A DNA stretch of 64,000 nt from Methanothermococcus okinawensis IH1. Its GTDB lineage: Archaea; AGJL01; Methanococci; Methanococcales; Methanococcaceae. Shown here in pieces: positions 49,057-57,613 of the stretch (within the stretch, counting starts at the first letter, position 1; every line of letters begins with the position of its first letter). The DNA lies in NCBI RefSeq assembly GCF_000179575.2, contig NC_015636.1:1031495-1095494 (forward strand), read 5' to 3'. The notes beneath the pieces are model-generated. The model was not told the DNA's origin and ran no database searches. It saw only the letters and a program-made list of their open reading frames with translations. The translations under genes were made by a program, and so were the position numbers.

Positions 49057-49347
49057 TTATTCATTAATCATCTCATCCATTGAAGATATTATATCTTTAA
49101 CTTTTGGATTTACAATATAATAATGATTCCATGTTCCCTCTTTTCTAGCTCTTATTATACCAGATTTTTTTAAAATATTCAAATGGTGGGATATAGTTGG
49201 TTGAGGCTTTTTTAATTTATCTATTATATTGCATACACACATACTATCGTTTTCACTTAACAACCTCAATATCATTAATCTCGTTGGGTCAGCAAATGCT
49301 TTGAAAATTTCTGCCATGTTTTCATATTTGCTTTCATCTACAACCAT
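49057..49347 (-). CDS. ArsR-family metal-sensing repressor
   Basis: 96 residues. The fold starts MAEIFKAFADPTRLMILRLL and continues with the recognition helix KPQPTISHHLNILKKSGI and wing RARKEGTWNHYYIV. The MCVCNIID segment carries the CxC metal-binding pair typical of alpha3-type sensors of As(III) or Cd(II). Target genes are not adjacent, and the flanks are intergenic on both sides (about 240 and 270 bp, AT-rich). It may therefore control itself and a distant regulon. Confidence 0.85.
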   Translation of the reverse strand: MVVDESKYENMAEIFKAFADPTRLMILRLLSENDSMCVCNIIDKLKKPQPTISHHLNILKKSGIIRARKEGTWNHYYIVNPKVKDIISSMDEMINE

Positions 49348-49617
49348 TTTATCACCAAAACTTTTATGATTTTATAAATTTTTTTAATTTTTTACATATA
49401 AAATTTTATTCTGTATTATTTAACAGCTTTATTAATATCTTTATAGTATTTATATATTTTTCAATATTTATATTTAATTATGTTTATCAATTATATTTAA
49501 TTATTGGTTTATATTAGTTTATATAACATATGTAATGAATTATTGTGGATAAATTATTATGGATAAATAGTATATAACGAATTTTAAAAATATATAAAAA
49601 AATAATATATGAAGGCT

Positions 49618-50313
49618 TTAGATATCCTTAATATTTATAGATATAGTTTTTGGGTTATCTGCACCTTTTAACGAGCCCACTATACCTTTTAGTGTATTTT
49701 TAATTATGTCTGAAACAAATGGATTCATTGGTATAGTTTTTCCATTAACAACCATTTCTACCCCTGAGGATGCTACACACTGGTTCCATTTCAATTCTCC
49801 ACTTACAACTTTTTCTACAAATATTTTACAGTTATATCCGCAATGACCACAGTTTAGATTGTAGGTTGGAACTATACTTTTTTCAAGCACTTTTTCCATA
49901 ACTTCATCAATGTTATAATTGTAATCTTTGATTACCATAACAGTTTGAGAATCCCAGAGCTCCGAACCTTCATCTTCCTTAACCATCAGTATCTTTGGAA
50001 TATTTAATTCCTTTAACTGCTCTTTAAATCCTTCCACTATAACAAAGTCGTTATTATTTAATTTAGGCAGTATATCACATAAGTCCATTTTGTCATAAAA
50101 AAACGCAGTTTTATTGTTATCTGCTATAACAGATACATTTGAACATTGTTTGAATTTGTAGGAATCTGTTCCTTCCCTATCCACTTTTACATCATGGGTG
50201 CTATGCTTTATAGTAGCGACATTGATGTTCATTTCTTTTAATCTTTTTAAAATATCGCATATAAGGGTAGTTTTCCCAGATTTTTTTGGACCAATTACTC
50301 CAATAACTCTCAT
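49618..50313 (-). CDS. mobB: MobB-like GTP-binding protein with cysteine cluster
   Basis: 231 residues. MobB P-loop near the N-terminus (GVIGPKKSGKTTLICDILKRL), ATIKHSTHDVKVDREGTDSYK and VIVEGFKE. It helps add GMP to molybdopterin (or the tungsten form), for enzymes such as formate or formylmethanofuran dehydrogenase. A C-terminal part with NCGHCGYNCK and a fourth cysteine (NQCVAS) could bind an Fe-S cluster; such an extension is common in methanogen MobB. The start follows GTGATATT. fdhD lies about 5 kb away and serves the same class of enzyme. Confidence 0.9.
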   Translation of the reverse strand: MRVIGVIGPKKSGKTTLICDILKRLKEMNINVATIKHSTHDVKVDREGTDSYKFKQCSNVSVIADNNKTAFFYDKMDLCDILPKLNNNDFVIVEGFKEQLKELNIPKILMVKEDEGSELWDSQTVMVIKDYNYNIDEVMEKVLEKSIVPTYNLNCGHCGYNCKIFVEKVVSGELKWNQCVASSGVEMVVNGKTIPMNPFVSDIIKNTLKGIVGSLKGADNPKTISINIKDI

Positions 50314-50630
50314 AATATCACATCATAGTATTGCAATATTTCATTTAATAATATTAATATATAAAGTTTTTTAATAATTTAATAAATTATCGGATTTAAC
50401 ATGTGTGCTATATATATCTATATTATATCGAATTATAATGTCCTGTTATTATAATATATCTAAAATATATCCAAAAAATTAAAATAACTTAAATAACCTT
50501 AAATATATAAAAATATAAATATATAAACTAATATAAAAGAATATAAAAAACAAATAAAAAGAAAATAATAATATAAAAAAGTAAATAGTAAAAAAAATAA
50601 AAAATATAAAAAATAAATTAAGGTTTAATT
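50314..50630. other. AT-rich divergent spacer, no feature seen
   Basis: About 317 bp between mobB and cbiE. It is nearly all A and T, with several A-runs typical of the spacers in this genome. It is expected to hold two promoters. I find no hairpin resembling a cobalamin riboswitch before cbiE. Confidence 0.5.
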
Positions 50631-51248
50631 ATGATATATATCGTGGGAATAGGTCCAGGAAATAAAAAATATCTTACATTAAATGCAATTGAAACTGTGG
50701 AGAGCTCCGATATTGTAGCAGGTAGCCGTAGAGCATTGGAGTTATTTGATATAAAAGAGGATAAAAAATATATATTAACAAAAAATTTAGTTGAAGAATT
50801 AAAAGATTTGGTTATAAACAATAAAAATAAAACTATTACTCTATTATCCACAGGAGACCCATGTTTTAGTGGATTGTTGAAAACAGTTTTAAAATATGAT
50901 ATTGCAAAAAAAGAAGATATAAAAGTAATTCCAGGTATATCCTCTATCCAAGTCGTAGCTTCAAGATTAAAAATTTCATGGGAGGATTACCATGTATTAA
51001 CGCTTCATGGAAAGGAGGAAAACAGAAAAATTCTTCTAAATTTAATAAAAAATAATAAAAAAGTAATATTCTTACCTAATAATTTGAAAGAGGATATTGA
51101 ATATTTGTTAAACAACGGCATAAACCCCAATAAAAAAATAACAGTTTGTGAAAACCTCACATATAAAAACGAAAGAATAATATATGAGGAATTAAATAAT
51201 ATTGCGCATATGAATTTTTCATATCTGTGTGTATGCGTAGTGGAATGA
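50631..51248 (+). CDS. cbiE: cobalt-precorrin-7 (C5)-methyltransferase
   Basis: 205 residues. Member of the SAM-dependent uroporphyrin/precorrin methyltransferase family: the N-terminal VGIGPGNKKYLTLNAI, then VAGSRRALELF, STGDPCFSG and VIPGISSIQVVASRL. CbiE methylates C5 of the corrin ring; in many genomes CbiT (C15) is fused or adjacent, but it is not seen here. Cobamides are needed for the methyltransferase Mtr in methanogenesis. The ribosome binding site is weak (AAGGTTT). Confidence 0.92.
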   Translation: MIYIVGIGPGNKKYLTLNAIETVESSDIVAGSRRALELFDIKEDKKYILTKNLVEELKDLVINNKNKTITLLSTGDPCFSGLLKTVLKYDIAKKEDIKVIPGISSIQVVASRLKISWEDYHVLTLHGKEENRKILLNLIKNNKKVIFLPNNLKEDIEYLLNNGINPNKKITVCENLTYKNERIIYEELNNIAHMNFSYLCVCVVE

Positions 51249-51265
51249 TATGTATGGGTGGTTAT

Positions 51266-52252
51266 ATGGGACATATGAAGAAAATCAAAAATGGCTTTTT
51301 AAATTTAACACATCTAAGTAAATTAAAAACAATATTGGCAATAGGGGTTTTATCCTTTATGTTATGTTCGGTAAATGCCGCAGATGTTGTTAAGATTGTG
51401 GATAACAGTCCATATCCTGAGTTTATATACGCCGATAATTCCATAGTGCCAAAGATTATAGCACATAATACTGGAAAAAATATACCTTCATTTTTATTTT
51501 ACTTTATAGACGGGGTATATTCCAACCTAAATAATCCAAATGAGGTAGCTATAAAAACTCCATTATGGTTCTTTGGAAAATTGTTTATGTCAGGCAATAA
51601 CCTCAATCCTGAAAATGGGTATATATTTATAAATTCTAAATATGTAGGAAAACCAAATGATAAATGGGTAAATTACCTCACTCCAAGTGATGTGATAATA
51701 TACTCCAACGAAAGTGCAATATGTGCAAGAGCTCATGATAAATACACCGACATAAATATAATAATGTATAACAATGAATCTATAAAGCAGTTGATAAGTG
51801 GATTAAAAAGTATTGATGGTATAAAGGTTATAAGTTCAAATGCTGAAACCAAAGATAATGTATTAATAGGAAAATTAAAATTGGATGCCAACATATATGA
51901 ACTTATGAATATGGGCAATTTTGATTTATATTATGTTCCAATTGATGTTAAAGTCAATGGTTGGAATAAAAAAGACCAAAATACATACAGTAAAGGAAAC
52001 GAAATAATTTCAATATATAAATTACCTGTAAATAAAGAAACTATAAAAAATATAATTGATGAACAGTTAAAAAATCAAAATTTGAAAAAAGTAAAAGAGA
52101 GTTCCTATAATGGATGGGATGTTGTGGAGTATTCTTACAAAAACATAGGAAGGCAATATGCATGCTATAAAGAATTGGAATATGGGTCAGTATGTGTAAT
52201 TACAGATAAAATAGAAAATCTTGATGATATAAGTATTTCAGAAAATAAATAA
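51266..52252 (+). CDS. secreted or membrane-anchored protein of unknown function
   Basis: 328 residues from the ATG at 51266, which follows GGTGG; frames to 51227 overlap cbiE without a site. A basic head and hydrophobic stretch (ILAIGVLSFMLCSVNAADV) form a signal peptide with an Ala-x-Ala cleavage site. The body is rich in Asn, Tyr, Ile and Lys, and contains repeats of sequences such as NPENGYIFINSKYV. I do not recognise a domain. It is followed after 69 bp by a FUN14-like gene, which might be in the same transcript. Confidence 0.6.
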   Translation: MGHMKKIKNGFLNLTHLSKLKTILAIGVLSFMLCSVNAADVVKIVDNSPYPEFIYADNSIVPKIIAHNTGKNIPSFLFYFIDGVYSNLNNPNEVAIKTPLWFFGKLFMSGNNLNPENGYIFINSKYVGKPNDKWVNYLTPSDVIIYSNESAICARAHDKYTDINIIMYNNESIKQLISGLKSIDGIKVISSNAETKDNVLIGKLKLDANIYELMNMGNFDLYYVPIDVKVNGWNKKDQNTYSKGNEIISIYKLPVNKETIKNIIDEQLKNQNLKKVKESSYNGWDVVEYSYKNIGRQYACYKELEYGSVCVITDKIENLDDISISENK

Positions 52253-52321
52253 AAAATATTACGACAAACAATAAAATAAAAAAAGTAATCATTCAATAAG
52301 TCAAATATTTTGGTGATTCAA

Positions 52322-52624
52322 ATGGATATATCTCAATTTTTACCAGATTTGGGAACAGGATTTATAGGTGGAGCAATTATAGGATGGGGCATAAAAAAGG
52401 CCATAAAAATAGTTGTTGCATTGGTGGGGCTTTATTTTTTAAGTCTTCTATATTTGGCAAAACTTGGTGTAATATCTATAAATAAAGAAGCATTTACGGG
52501 ATTAATGGGTAATGTTGAATCTTCCATTATTTCTTATGGTAGTCAGGCTGCGGGATTGATTCATTCCGCATCTTTGGGAACAGGATTTGTTGCTGGATTT
52601 GCATTGGGATTTAAAAAAGGATAA
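52322..52624 (+). CDS. FUN14-like small membrane protein
   Basis: 100 residues from the ATG at 52322 (GGTGATT before it). Two or three glycine-rich hydrophobic segments: [18 protein letters not shown] and [17 protein letters not shown] near the start, then [15 protein letters not shown] at the C-terminus. This matches the archaeal/bacterial FUN14 family, whose function is not settled; the eukaryotic relatives are mitochondrial outer membrane proteins. Linked to the secreted protein gene only by position. Confidence 0.7.
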   Translation: MDISQFLPDLGTGFIGGAIIGWGIKKAIKIVVALVGLYFLSLLYLAKLGVISINKEAFTGLMGNVESSIISYGSQAAGLIHSASLGTGFVAGFALGFKKG

Positions 52625-52797
52625 TCTTATTTTATTCTTATTTTATTTTTTAAATTTTTAATCATCTTATAAATTATATTTTTAATTATACCAAATATAT
52701 TCTATTTATATCCTTCATATACTTATTAATTATAATAATATATATGCTCAGTATTATGCAATATCATAATTATATATTAAAAACATGAAGTGAAATC

Positions 52798-53928
52798 ATG
52801 ATAAAGGTAAGATTAAGAGATTTTGTAGAAACAGAAGTTGGGTTTTTTGCAGTAAATGCCTACGAACATCCGGAAGATAGAGTTTTTGCTTTTTTGAGAT
52901 ATTTAAACTTAGCATCAGTAGGAGAGGATGTAATAGATAGATATAATCTAAATAAAGATGACATAAGGGAGAAAAATGGAAAAAAATATATAAAAATAAC
53001 AGATACTGCAAAAACTTATGGAATTTTAGAAAATTATTTTCCAGAATATTTATATTACGATGAAACAAAGGACATTACATTACACGCAGTTCCAAATGAG
53101 TATATAATCAATGTTTTAAGACCAAATGATAGATTAAAGGAAATATTAAACGAAAATAAAAATAATGATAATAAAAATAGTAATAAGAATAATAATAGCA
53201 AATTTGAGGAAAAATGTAAATATTTAGCAGATAAACTTCATGATTATGGATTAAGTTATAACCATATGGGGGTTTCAGGTTCAACTGTGGTAAAATTAAA
53301 CAATGAGAGCTCCGATATTGACTTTGTAATATATGGAATGAAAAACCACAAAAAAGCGAGAAATATTTTAAAAACGATATTTGAGGAAGAAAAAAATAAA
53401 GATAAAGATGAAAAATTAAATATACATCCATTATCCGATGAGTTTTGGAAAAAGGCATACCATAAAAGAATAAAAGATGGTACCCTTTCCTACGATGAAT
53501 TTGTATGGCATGAGAAGAGGAAATATAATAGGGGCGTAATAAACAACACAATGTTTGATTTATTAGCCACGAGAGATTGGGAAGAAATAACTTCAAAATA
53601 TGGAGAATTCTATTATAAAAATTTAGGATTTATTAACATTGAATGCGATATAATTAATGACGATTATATCTTTGACAATCCTGCAATTTACAAGATAGAT
53701 AATGTTAAAATTCTTTCCAATATAGCGGAAAATAAATTGGAAGTTAATCCCAACGATATTAAAGAAATTGCCTCATTTACTCACACATATGCAGGACAGG
53801 CTTTTAATGGTGAAAAGGTAGTTGTTAGAGGAAAATTGGAAGGGGTGAGCTCACCTTATGGTGATTATAAAAGAGTTGTCGTAGGCACTTCAAGAGAGGC
53901 TTTTAATGAATATATAAAATTAAAATAA
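52798..53928 (+). CDS. nucleotidyltransferase-fold protein
   Basis: 376 residues. The middle part shows a Pol-beta-type nucleotidyltransferase motif, GVSGSTVVKLNNESSDIDFV, with the two aspartates that would bind metal. A conserved N-terminal domain (RLRDFVETEVGFFAVNAYEHPEDRV) and a C-terminal barrel-like part (HTYAGQAFNGEKVVVRGKLE) flank it. An Asn/Lys-rich insert (around 53150-53200) separates the N-terminal domain from the catalytic part. Whether it works on tRNA, another RNA or a small molecule is not clear; it is unlike the archaeal CCA enzyme in layout. Confidence 0.7.
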   Translation: MIKVRLRDFVETEVGFFAVNAYEHPEDRVFAFLRYLNLASVGEDVIDRYNLNKDDIREKNGKKYIKITDTAKTYGILENYFPEYLYYDETKDITLHAVPNEYIINVLRPNDRLKEILNENKNNDNKNSNKNNNSKFEEKCKYLADKLHDYGLSYNHMGVSGSTVVKLNNESSDIDFVIYGMKNHKKARNILKTIFEEEKNKDKDEKLNIHPLSDEFWKKAYHKRIKDGTLSYDEFVWHEKRKYNRGVINNTMFDLLATRDWEEITSKYGEFYYKNLGFINIECDIINDDYIFDNPAIYKIDNVKILSNIAENKLEVNPNDIKEIASFTHTYAGQAFNGEKVVVRGKLEGVSSPYGDYKRVVVGTSREAFNEYIKLK

Positions 53929-53930
53929 AA

Positions 53931-54098
53931 GTGGCTGATACCTTGGAGCTCCTAAACTTAAACCCCCTGGGAAAATTGGAAAAGGCAGAATTCATAAAAC
54001 GAGTAATAGGTTTTTGGGTAAAATAATAATAAATTTGAGGAAAAAGTTGTTATATTGCAGATACTGGTCGCCTTGGAGAAATACTAACAGAAAGTTAG
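53931..54098 (+). pseudogene. sfsA: decayed remnant of sfsA (N-terminal part)
   Basis: Pieces of the SfsA N-terminus can be read in turn in different frames: LEKAEFIKRV, then NRFLGKIIIN, then EEKVV, then IADTGRLGEILTES before a stop. Each step needs a shift of one or two bases, and there is an in-frame TAA after FWVK in the first frame. The rest of the gene (about 150 residues) is missing. The first fragment contains a GAGCTC site. SfsA is a nuclease-like protein once linked to sugar use; loss here looks recent because the remaining protein motifs are still clear. A membrane-protein gene lies directly after it on the other strand. Confidence 0.75.
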
Positions 54099-54116
54099 AT
54101 TTATTATCTATCCTTC

Positions 54117-54512
54117 TTATACACTATTTTTCTTTTCCCTTCCACTTCTGTATCCAAAATAGAATCCTATGATTGTTGACACCACTCCAAAGAAGAAATT
54201 AATAATATCTTTATTATCATTTATTAAATTATTTCCCGTTAAAACAAGTAATATAATGATTATAAAAACACTGAAAATAGCACCTGCAAGAGCTCTCCTC
54301 ATTTCACCTTTATCCAAATCTCCATTATTTGCCCAGCCTAATGATATTAACCAAAATAGAATCATCAATGGTATAAATAAAACCCATATGCAATATAAAT
54401 TATTATATGTGATTATTAAGATAATAATAGTAATGATAACCACAAAAAACATAAGCGTGGATATTATTGCAAAAATATATTTCATATCGTCATTTTGGTA
54501 TTTTTTATCCAT
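54117..54512 (-). CDS. small four-helix membrane protein, unknown
   Basis: 131 residues. Four hydrophobic helices are seen: about residues 11-34, 41-58, 72-93 and 103-121, ending in a basic tail (GYRSGREKKNSV). The helices are separated by short loops, one with GWANNGDLDKGEMRRALAG. I do not recognise the family. It is next to the sfsA remnant and 9 bp downstream of the PP-loop ATPase gene, in the same direction, so it may be the last gene of that transcript. Confidence 0.6.
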   Translation of the reverse strand: MDKKYQNDDMKYIFAIISTLMFFVVIITIIILIITYNNLYCIWVLFIPLMILFWLISLGWANNGDLDKGEMRRALAGAIFSVFIIIILLVLTGNNLINDNKDIINFFFGVVSTIIGFYFGYRSGREKKNSV

Positions 54513-54521
54513 AATATTCCC

Positions 54522-55400
54522 TTATATTTTATATAAATCATATAAATATTTCTTTACCATATTTACATATTCTTTTTTATTTGGAACAATCATTAATTCT
54601 TTTGAAGGAAGTTTTATGGATGCTCTAAACCTGTATTTTCTTGCCAATTCTGTGATTTTTTTATTGTAATGATATAGGTTATCTAAAAGTTCCTCAGTTA
54701 TTGTTGTATCATAATCGCAGTATTGCAATGGGCAACCTTCTCTCCAATATCCAAATTTATCCCCTACTTCGTGGATTCTTTCTATATTTAGTCCATAATA
54801 ATTTTTGAGCTTAATAACATCGTCATAACCGCACCTTATGAGGGGCCTAAAAAACATCTTATTATATCTTTTTGGAACTGGGGTGAGCTCCATCTTATCA
54901 AATTTTTCAGTGCCGTATGTTTCCCTCAAATGCTGAAATATGGGTCCTGAAATCTTTTCAAGTGCAGTATCTCCTGTTAGTATGATTTCTGCACCTTCAT
55001 CTTTGGCTATTTCTATAATTTTATCCTTCATTATGTCTTTGCAGATTCGACAGATGCTTCCCCCTTTTGCACCTTTTGTTCGTTTCTTTAAGTCTCCTGT
55101 TATGTCATAAAATATTATAGGAATATCCAATTTATCGGCTATTTTTTTAGCCTGTTCCTTAGCCAAATTCCAACTCCATTTATGAACAAAATGGACGCAC
55201 AAACAAACATCTAAACCTAAATCCTTTGCAATATGGAGTGCTGTTGAGCTGTCCTTTCCACCACTAAGCATAGAAACTATTTTTTTATCTTTTAAGTTAT
55301 TTTCTTCAAAATTCTTTATTATATCTTTTTTTAACTGATTTAAATCTTTTAGATTTCTTTTAATCTGTGTCCATTGAGTAAATATTACATTATTTTCCAT
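54522..55400 (-). CDS. PP-loop ATPase of the adenine nucleotide alpha-hydrolase fold
   Basis: 292 residues from the ATG at 55400. PP-loop SGGKDSSTAL (about residue 46). Cysteine motifs ICRICKD (about 115-121), and later GCPLQYCDYD. The layout resembles methanogen proteins related to PAPS reductase and tRNA thiolation enzymes (TtcA/TtuA-like), which activate a substrate with ATP and can bind Fe-S. The exact substrate is unknown. It is upstream of the small membrane protein and downstream of fdhD in the same direction, with 63 bp between. Confidence 0.75.
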   Translation of the reverse strand: MENNVIFTQWTQIKRNLKDLNQLKKDIIKNFEENNLKDKKIVSMLSGGKDSSTALHIAKDLGLDVCLCVHFVHKWSWNLAKEQAKKIADKLDIPIIFYDITGDLKKRTKGAKGGSICRICKDIMKDKIIEIAKDEGAEIILTGDTALEKISGPIFQHLRETYGTEKFDKMELTPVPKRYNKMFFRPLIRCGYDDVIKLKNYYGLNIERIHEVGDKFGYWREGCPLQYCDYDTTITEELLDNLYHYNKKITELARKYRFRASIKLPSKELMIVPNKKEYVNMVKKYLYDLYKI

Positions 55401-55463
55401 AATATCCATCAATATTTTTATTTTTTTACAATATTATTCTTTTTATTTTTTATATATCTTTTT

Positions 55464-56186
55464 TTATTCATTTTTATTTATCTTATCTTTATCGATAATT
55501 CTTTCAAAACCGTTATATACTACAAATCTGTTTTTTCTGGCAAAACCTATTAATATAATATCGTTATCCTTTGCGAGCTCTATACCTTTATCCGTTGATG
55601 GGGATTTTGATATTATTGCAGGTATTTTAGCGTTAATTACTTTTTTTACCATACCATAAGGCTGTCTTCCGCTTGAAACCAATATTTTGTCATCCAAATT
55701 TATATTATTTAATATTCCATAACCTATTACTTTATCAACTGCATTATGTCTTCCAATATCTTCAATAGTAATTATTTCATTCCCATTTAAATCAAACAAA
55801 CATGCCCAATGAGTCCCTCCTGTTATATTCCAAATCCCCCTGATATTTGACATATATTTCATGATTTTAAAAATGGTTTTTAACGGTATTTTTATATTAT
55901 TTCCTGATTTTGCATTATTTATTAATTTTATACCTAATTCATCAGTTATTACAGTTATTTTATTATTATCAATATGAATATCCTTAATGGATTCTGGTTT
56001 TAAATAGCCCTCTGAAATAACATGACCAACCCCAAGTTCCTTTAAATTATTTGGTGATGCCGTAATATTTCCTATAAATTTATTGTTAATATACAATTTA
56101 TAATGATTTTCAACACATACATAATCTTCACCATATCTTGAAGTGAGCTCATCCCAATTTATGATTTTTATCTTTTTTATCGTCAT
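55464..56186 (-). CDS. fdhD: FdhD-like protein lacking the usual CxxC loop
   Basis: 240 residues from the ATG at 56186 (GGGGTAATT before it); the frame extends to 56285 but overlaps yjbQ. FdhD/NarQ features: GHVISEGYL, WNITGGTHWACLFD, EDIGRHNAVDKVIG, LVSSGRQPYGMVKK and GFARKNRFVVYNGFERI. FdhD passes sulfur to the molybdenum or tungsten cofactor of formate dehydrogenase. The loop that carries the catalytic CxxC in E. coli FdhD reads NAKSGNN here, without cysteine. This may be a variant that does not transfer sulfur by the E. coli route. yjbQ ends 4 bp upstream. Confidence 0.85.
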   Translation of the reverse strand: MTIKKIKIINWDELTSRYGEDYVCVENHYKLYINNKFIGNITASPNNLKELGVGHVISEGYLKPESIKDIHIDNNKITVITDELGIKLINNAKSGNNIKIPLKTIFKIMKYMSNIRGIWNITGGTHWACLFDLNGNEIITIEDIGRHNAVDKVIGYGILNNINLDDKILVSSGRQPYGMVKKVINAKIPAIISKSPSTDKGIELAKDNDIILIGFARKNRFVVYNGFERIIDKDKINKNE

Positions 56187-56190
56187 ATAA

Positions 56191-56586
56191 TTACCCCATA
56201 ATTTTGACATAAAATGTTCTTTTTCTTGGTCCATCGAATTCACAGAAATAAATACCCTGCCAAGTGCCAAGTAGTGGTTTTCCATGTGATATTATTACAG
56301 TTAATGAACTTCCAAAAAGGGAGCTCTTAATATGAGCATCGGAGTTGCCTTCCAAATGCGTAAAATTATAATTTTTCGGTATCTTATCATTTAAAAATTT
56401 TAGAATGTCTTTTTTAACAGACGAGTCAGCATTTTCGTTAATTGTTATGCCAGCGGTGGTATGTGGAATATATATTATGGCAATTCCATCATTTAGTTTT
56501 GAGTTTTTTATGGAATCTACTATGTAATTTGTAATATCAATCATCTCCTCCCTTGAATTTGTTTTTATTTGGTATTTAAATAGCAT
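56191..56586 (-). CDS. YjbQ/UPF0047 family protein
   Basis: 131 residues, normal size. Family motifs: IIYIPHTTAGITINENAD (about residue 40), NSDAHIKSSLFGSS, and GTWQGIYFCEFDGPRKR at the C-terminus. YjbQ of E. coli shows weak thiamine phosphate synthase activity; the natural role is uncertain. The start follows GGTGATACC. It precedes fdhD by 4 bp in the same direction, so they are cotranscribed, but the link is not obvious. Confidence 0.9.
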   Translation of the reverse strand: MLFKYQIKTNSREEMIDITNYIVDSIKNSKLNDGIAIIYIPHTTAGITINENADSSVKKDILKFLNDKIPKNYNFTHLEGNSDAHIKSSLFGSSLTVIISHGKPLLGTWQGIYFCEFDGPRKRTFYVKIMG

Positions 56587-56789
56587 GGTATCACCTAAAT
56601 ATCCTATAAAAATAAATAATTAAGGTATATTGTAGCATTAATAAATTAAATAGTTTGAATGTATGAGATGGCATAATATATGTAGTAACTAAATAGAAAA
56701 TATATGGGATGCATTAAGATAATATAATAAAAATTAATTAATTATTATTGGATTAAAATTATTATAAATTAATTTTTGGTGGTGTTATT

Positions 56790-57470
56790 ATGATGGACGA
56801 AATTCCAATATATATTGCAATTTTAAGTTTTATCATCATGCTTATGGGGGAAATTTTAGCCAATTATTCTGTTTCTTTGAAATTTAAATATGAATTTGAA
56901 GCAGTTTCATTTGGATTTATATTTGGGGTTGCAACTCTGATACTAATTCCAAAGGCATATTCAAACATGTTTGTATTATTTGCATTGTATGTAATTTTAG
57001 GGATGATTACAGTTTATTTAATCGAGAGATATTTAGCTTACTGTCCATTGTCAAAAAAATATTGTGCAGAGTGTGGTAGTTTAGAAGATTTTAAAATTAA
57101 ATTTATTTATCCAATATCCTTTTTTATTCATACTTTTATAGATGGCTTGATAATTGCTATTTCTTATATAAGCGGTGTAGGACTTCCATTATATCTTGCC
57201 ATACTGCTTCATAAATTTCCAGCAGGATTTGTTTTAATTTCACCATTAAAAGGAGTTTATAAAAATCCCCTTTATCCCGGTATATTTGTATCATTGGGGA
57301 CTGTTATTGGAACTTTACTTGGATTAATAATATTAAAAAATATATCTACACATATATTATTGGCATTTTCGGGAGGGATATTTTTGGGAACATTTCTTAT
57401 GCTTGTTCCACATATTTATGAACATAAAAAAGAAAAACTTTCTTATATATATTACTTGGTTATATATTAG
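56790..57470 (+). CDS. ZIP-like metal permease
   Basis: 226 residues, about seven or eight membrane helices. Two helices carry the metal-site pattern of ZIP transporters: FFIHTFIDGLIIAISY (His and Asp) and AILLHKFPAGFVLI (His followed by Pro). Between helices there is a cysteine-rich loop (YCPLSKKYCAECGS) that could bind metal. Zinc or iron uptake is the likely role. The start follows GGTGTTATT. No partner genes. Confidence 0.75.
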   Translation: MMDEIPIYIAILSFIIMLMGEILANYSVSLKFKYEFEAVSFGFIFGVATLILIPKAYSNMFVLFALYVILGMITVYLIERYLAYCPLSKKYCAECGSLEDFKIKFIYPISFFIHTFIDGLIIAISYISGVGLPLYLAILLHKFPAGFVLISPLKGVYKNPLYPGIFVSLGTVIGTLLGLIILKNISTHILLAFSGGIFLGTFLMLVPHIYEHKKEKLSYIYYLVIY

Positions 57471-57613
57471 TTGGAATTATCACATGTATTAATTTACATT
57501 AGGTTAATTAATTTACATTATACAATATATAAATATATAATATAACAATATATTATAGTAATATATAAATATTAATAAATATTAATATATACTAATTTAT
57601 CATGAGGGAAATT

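Noticed and set aside
50314-50630. A cobalamin riboswitch before cbiE
   Set aside because: The leader has no GC-containing conserved core and cannot form the expected structure; such switches are also not expected in archaea.
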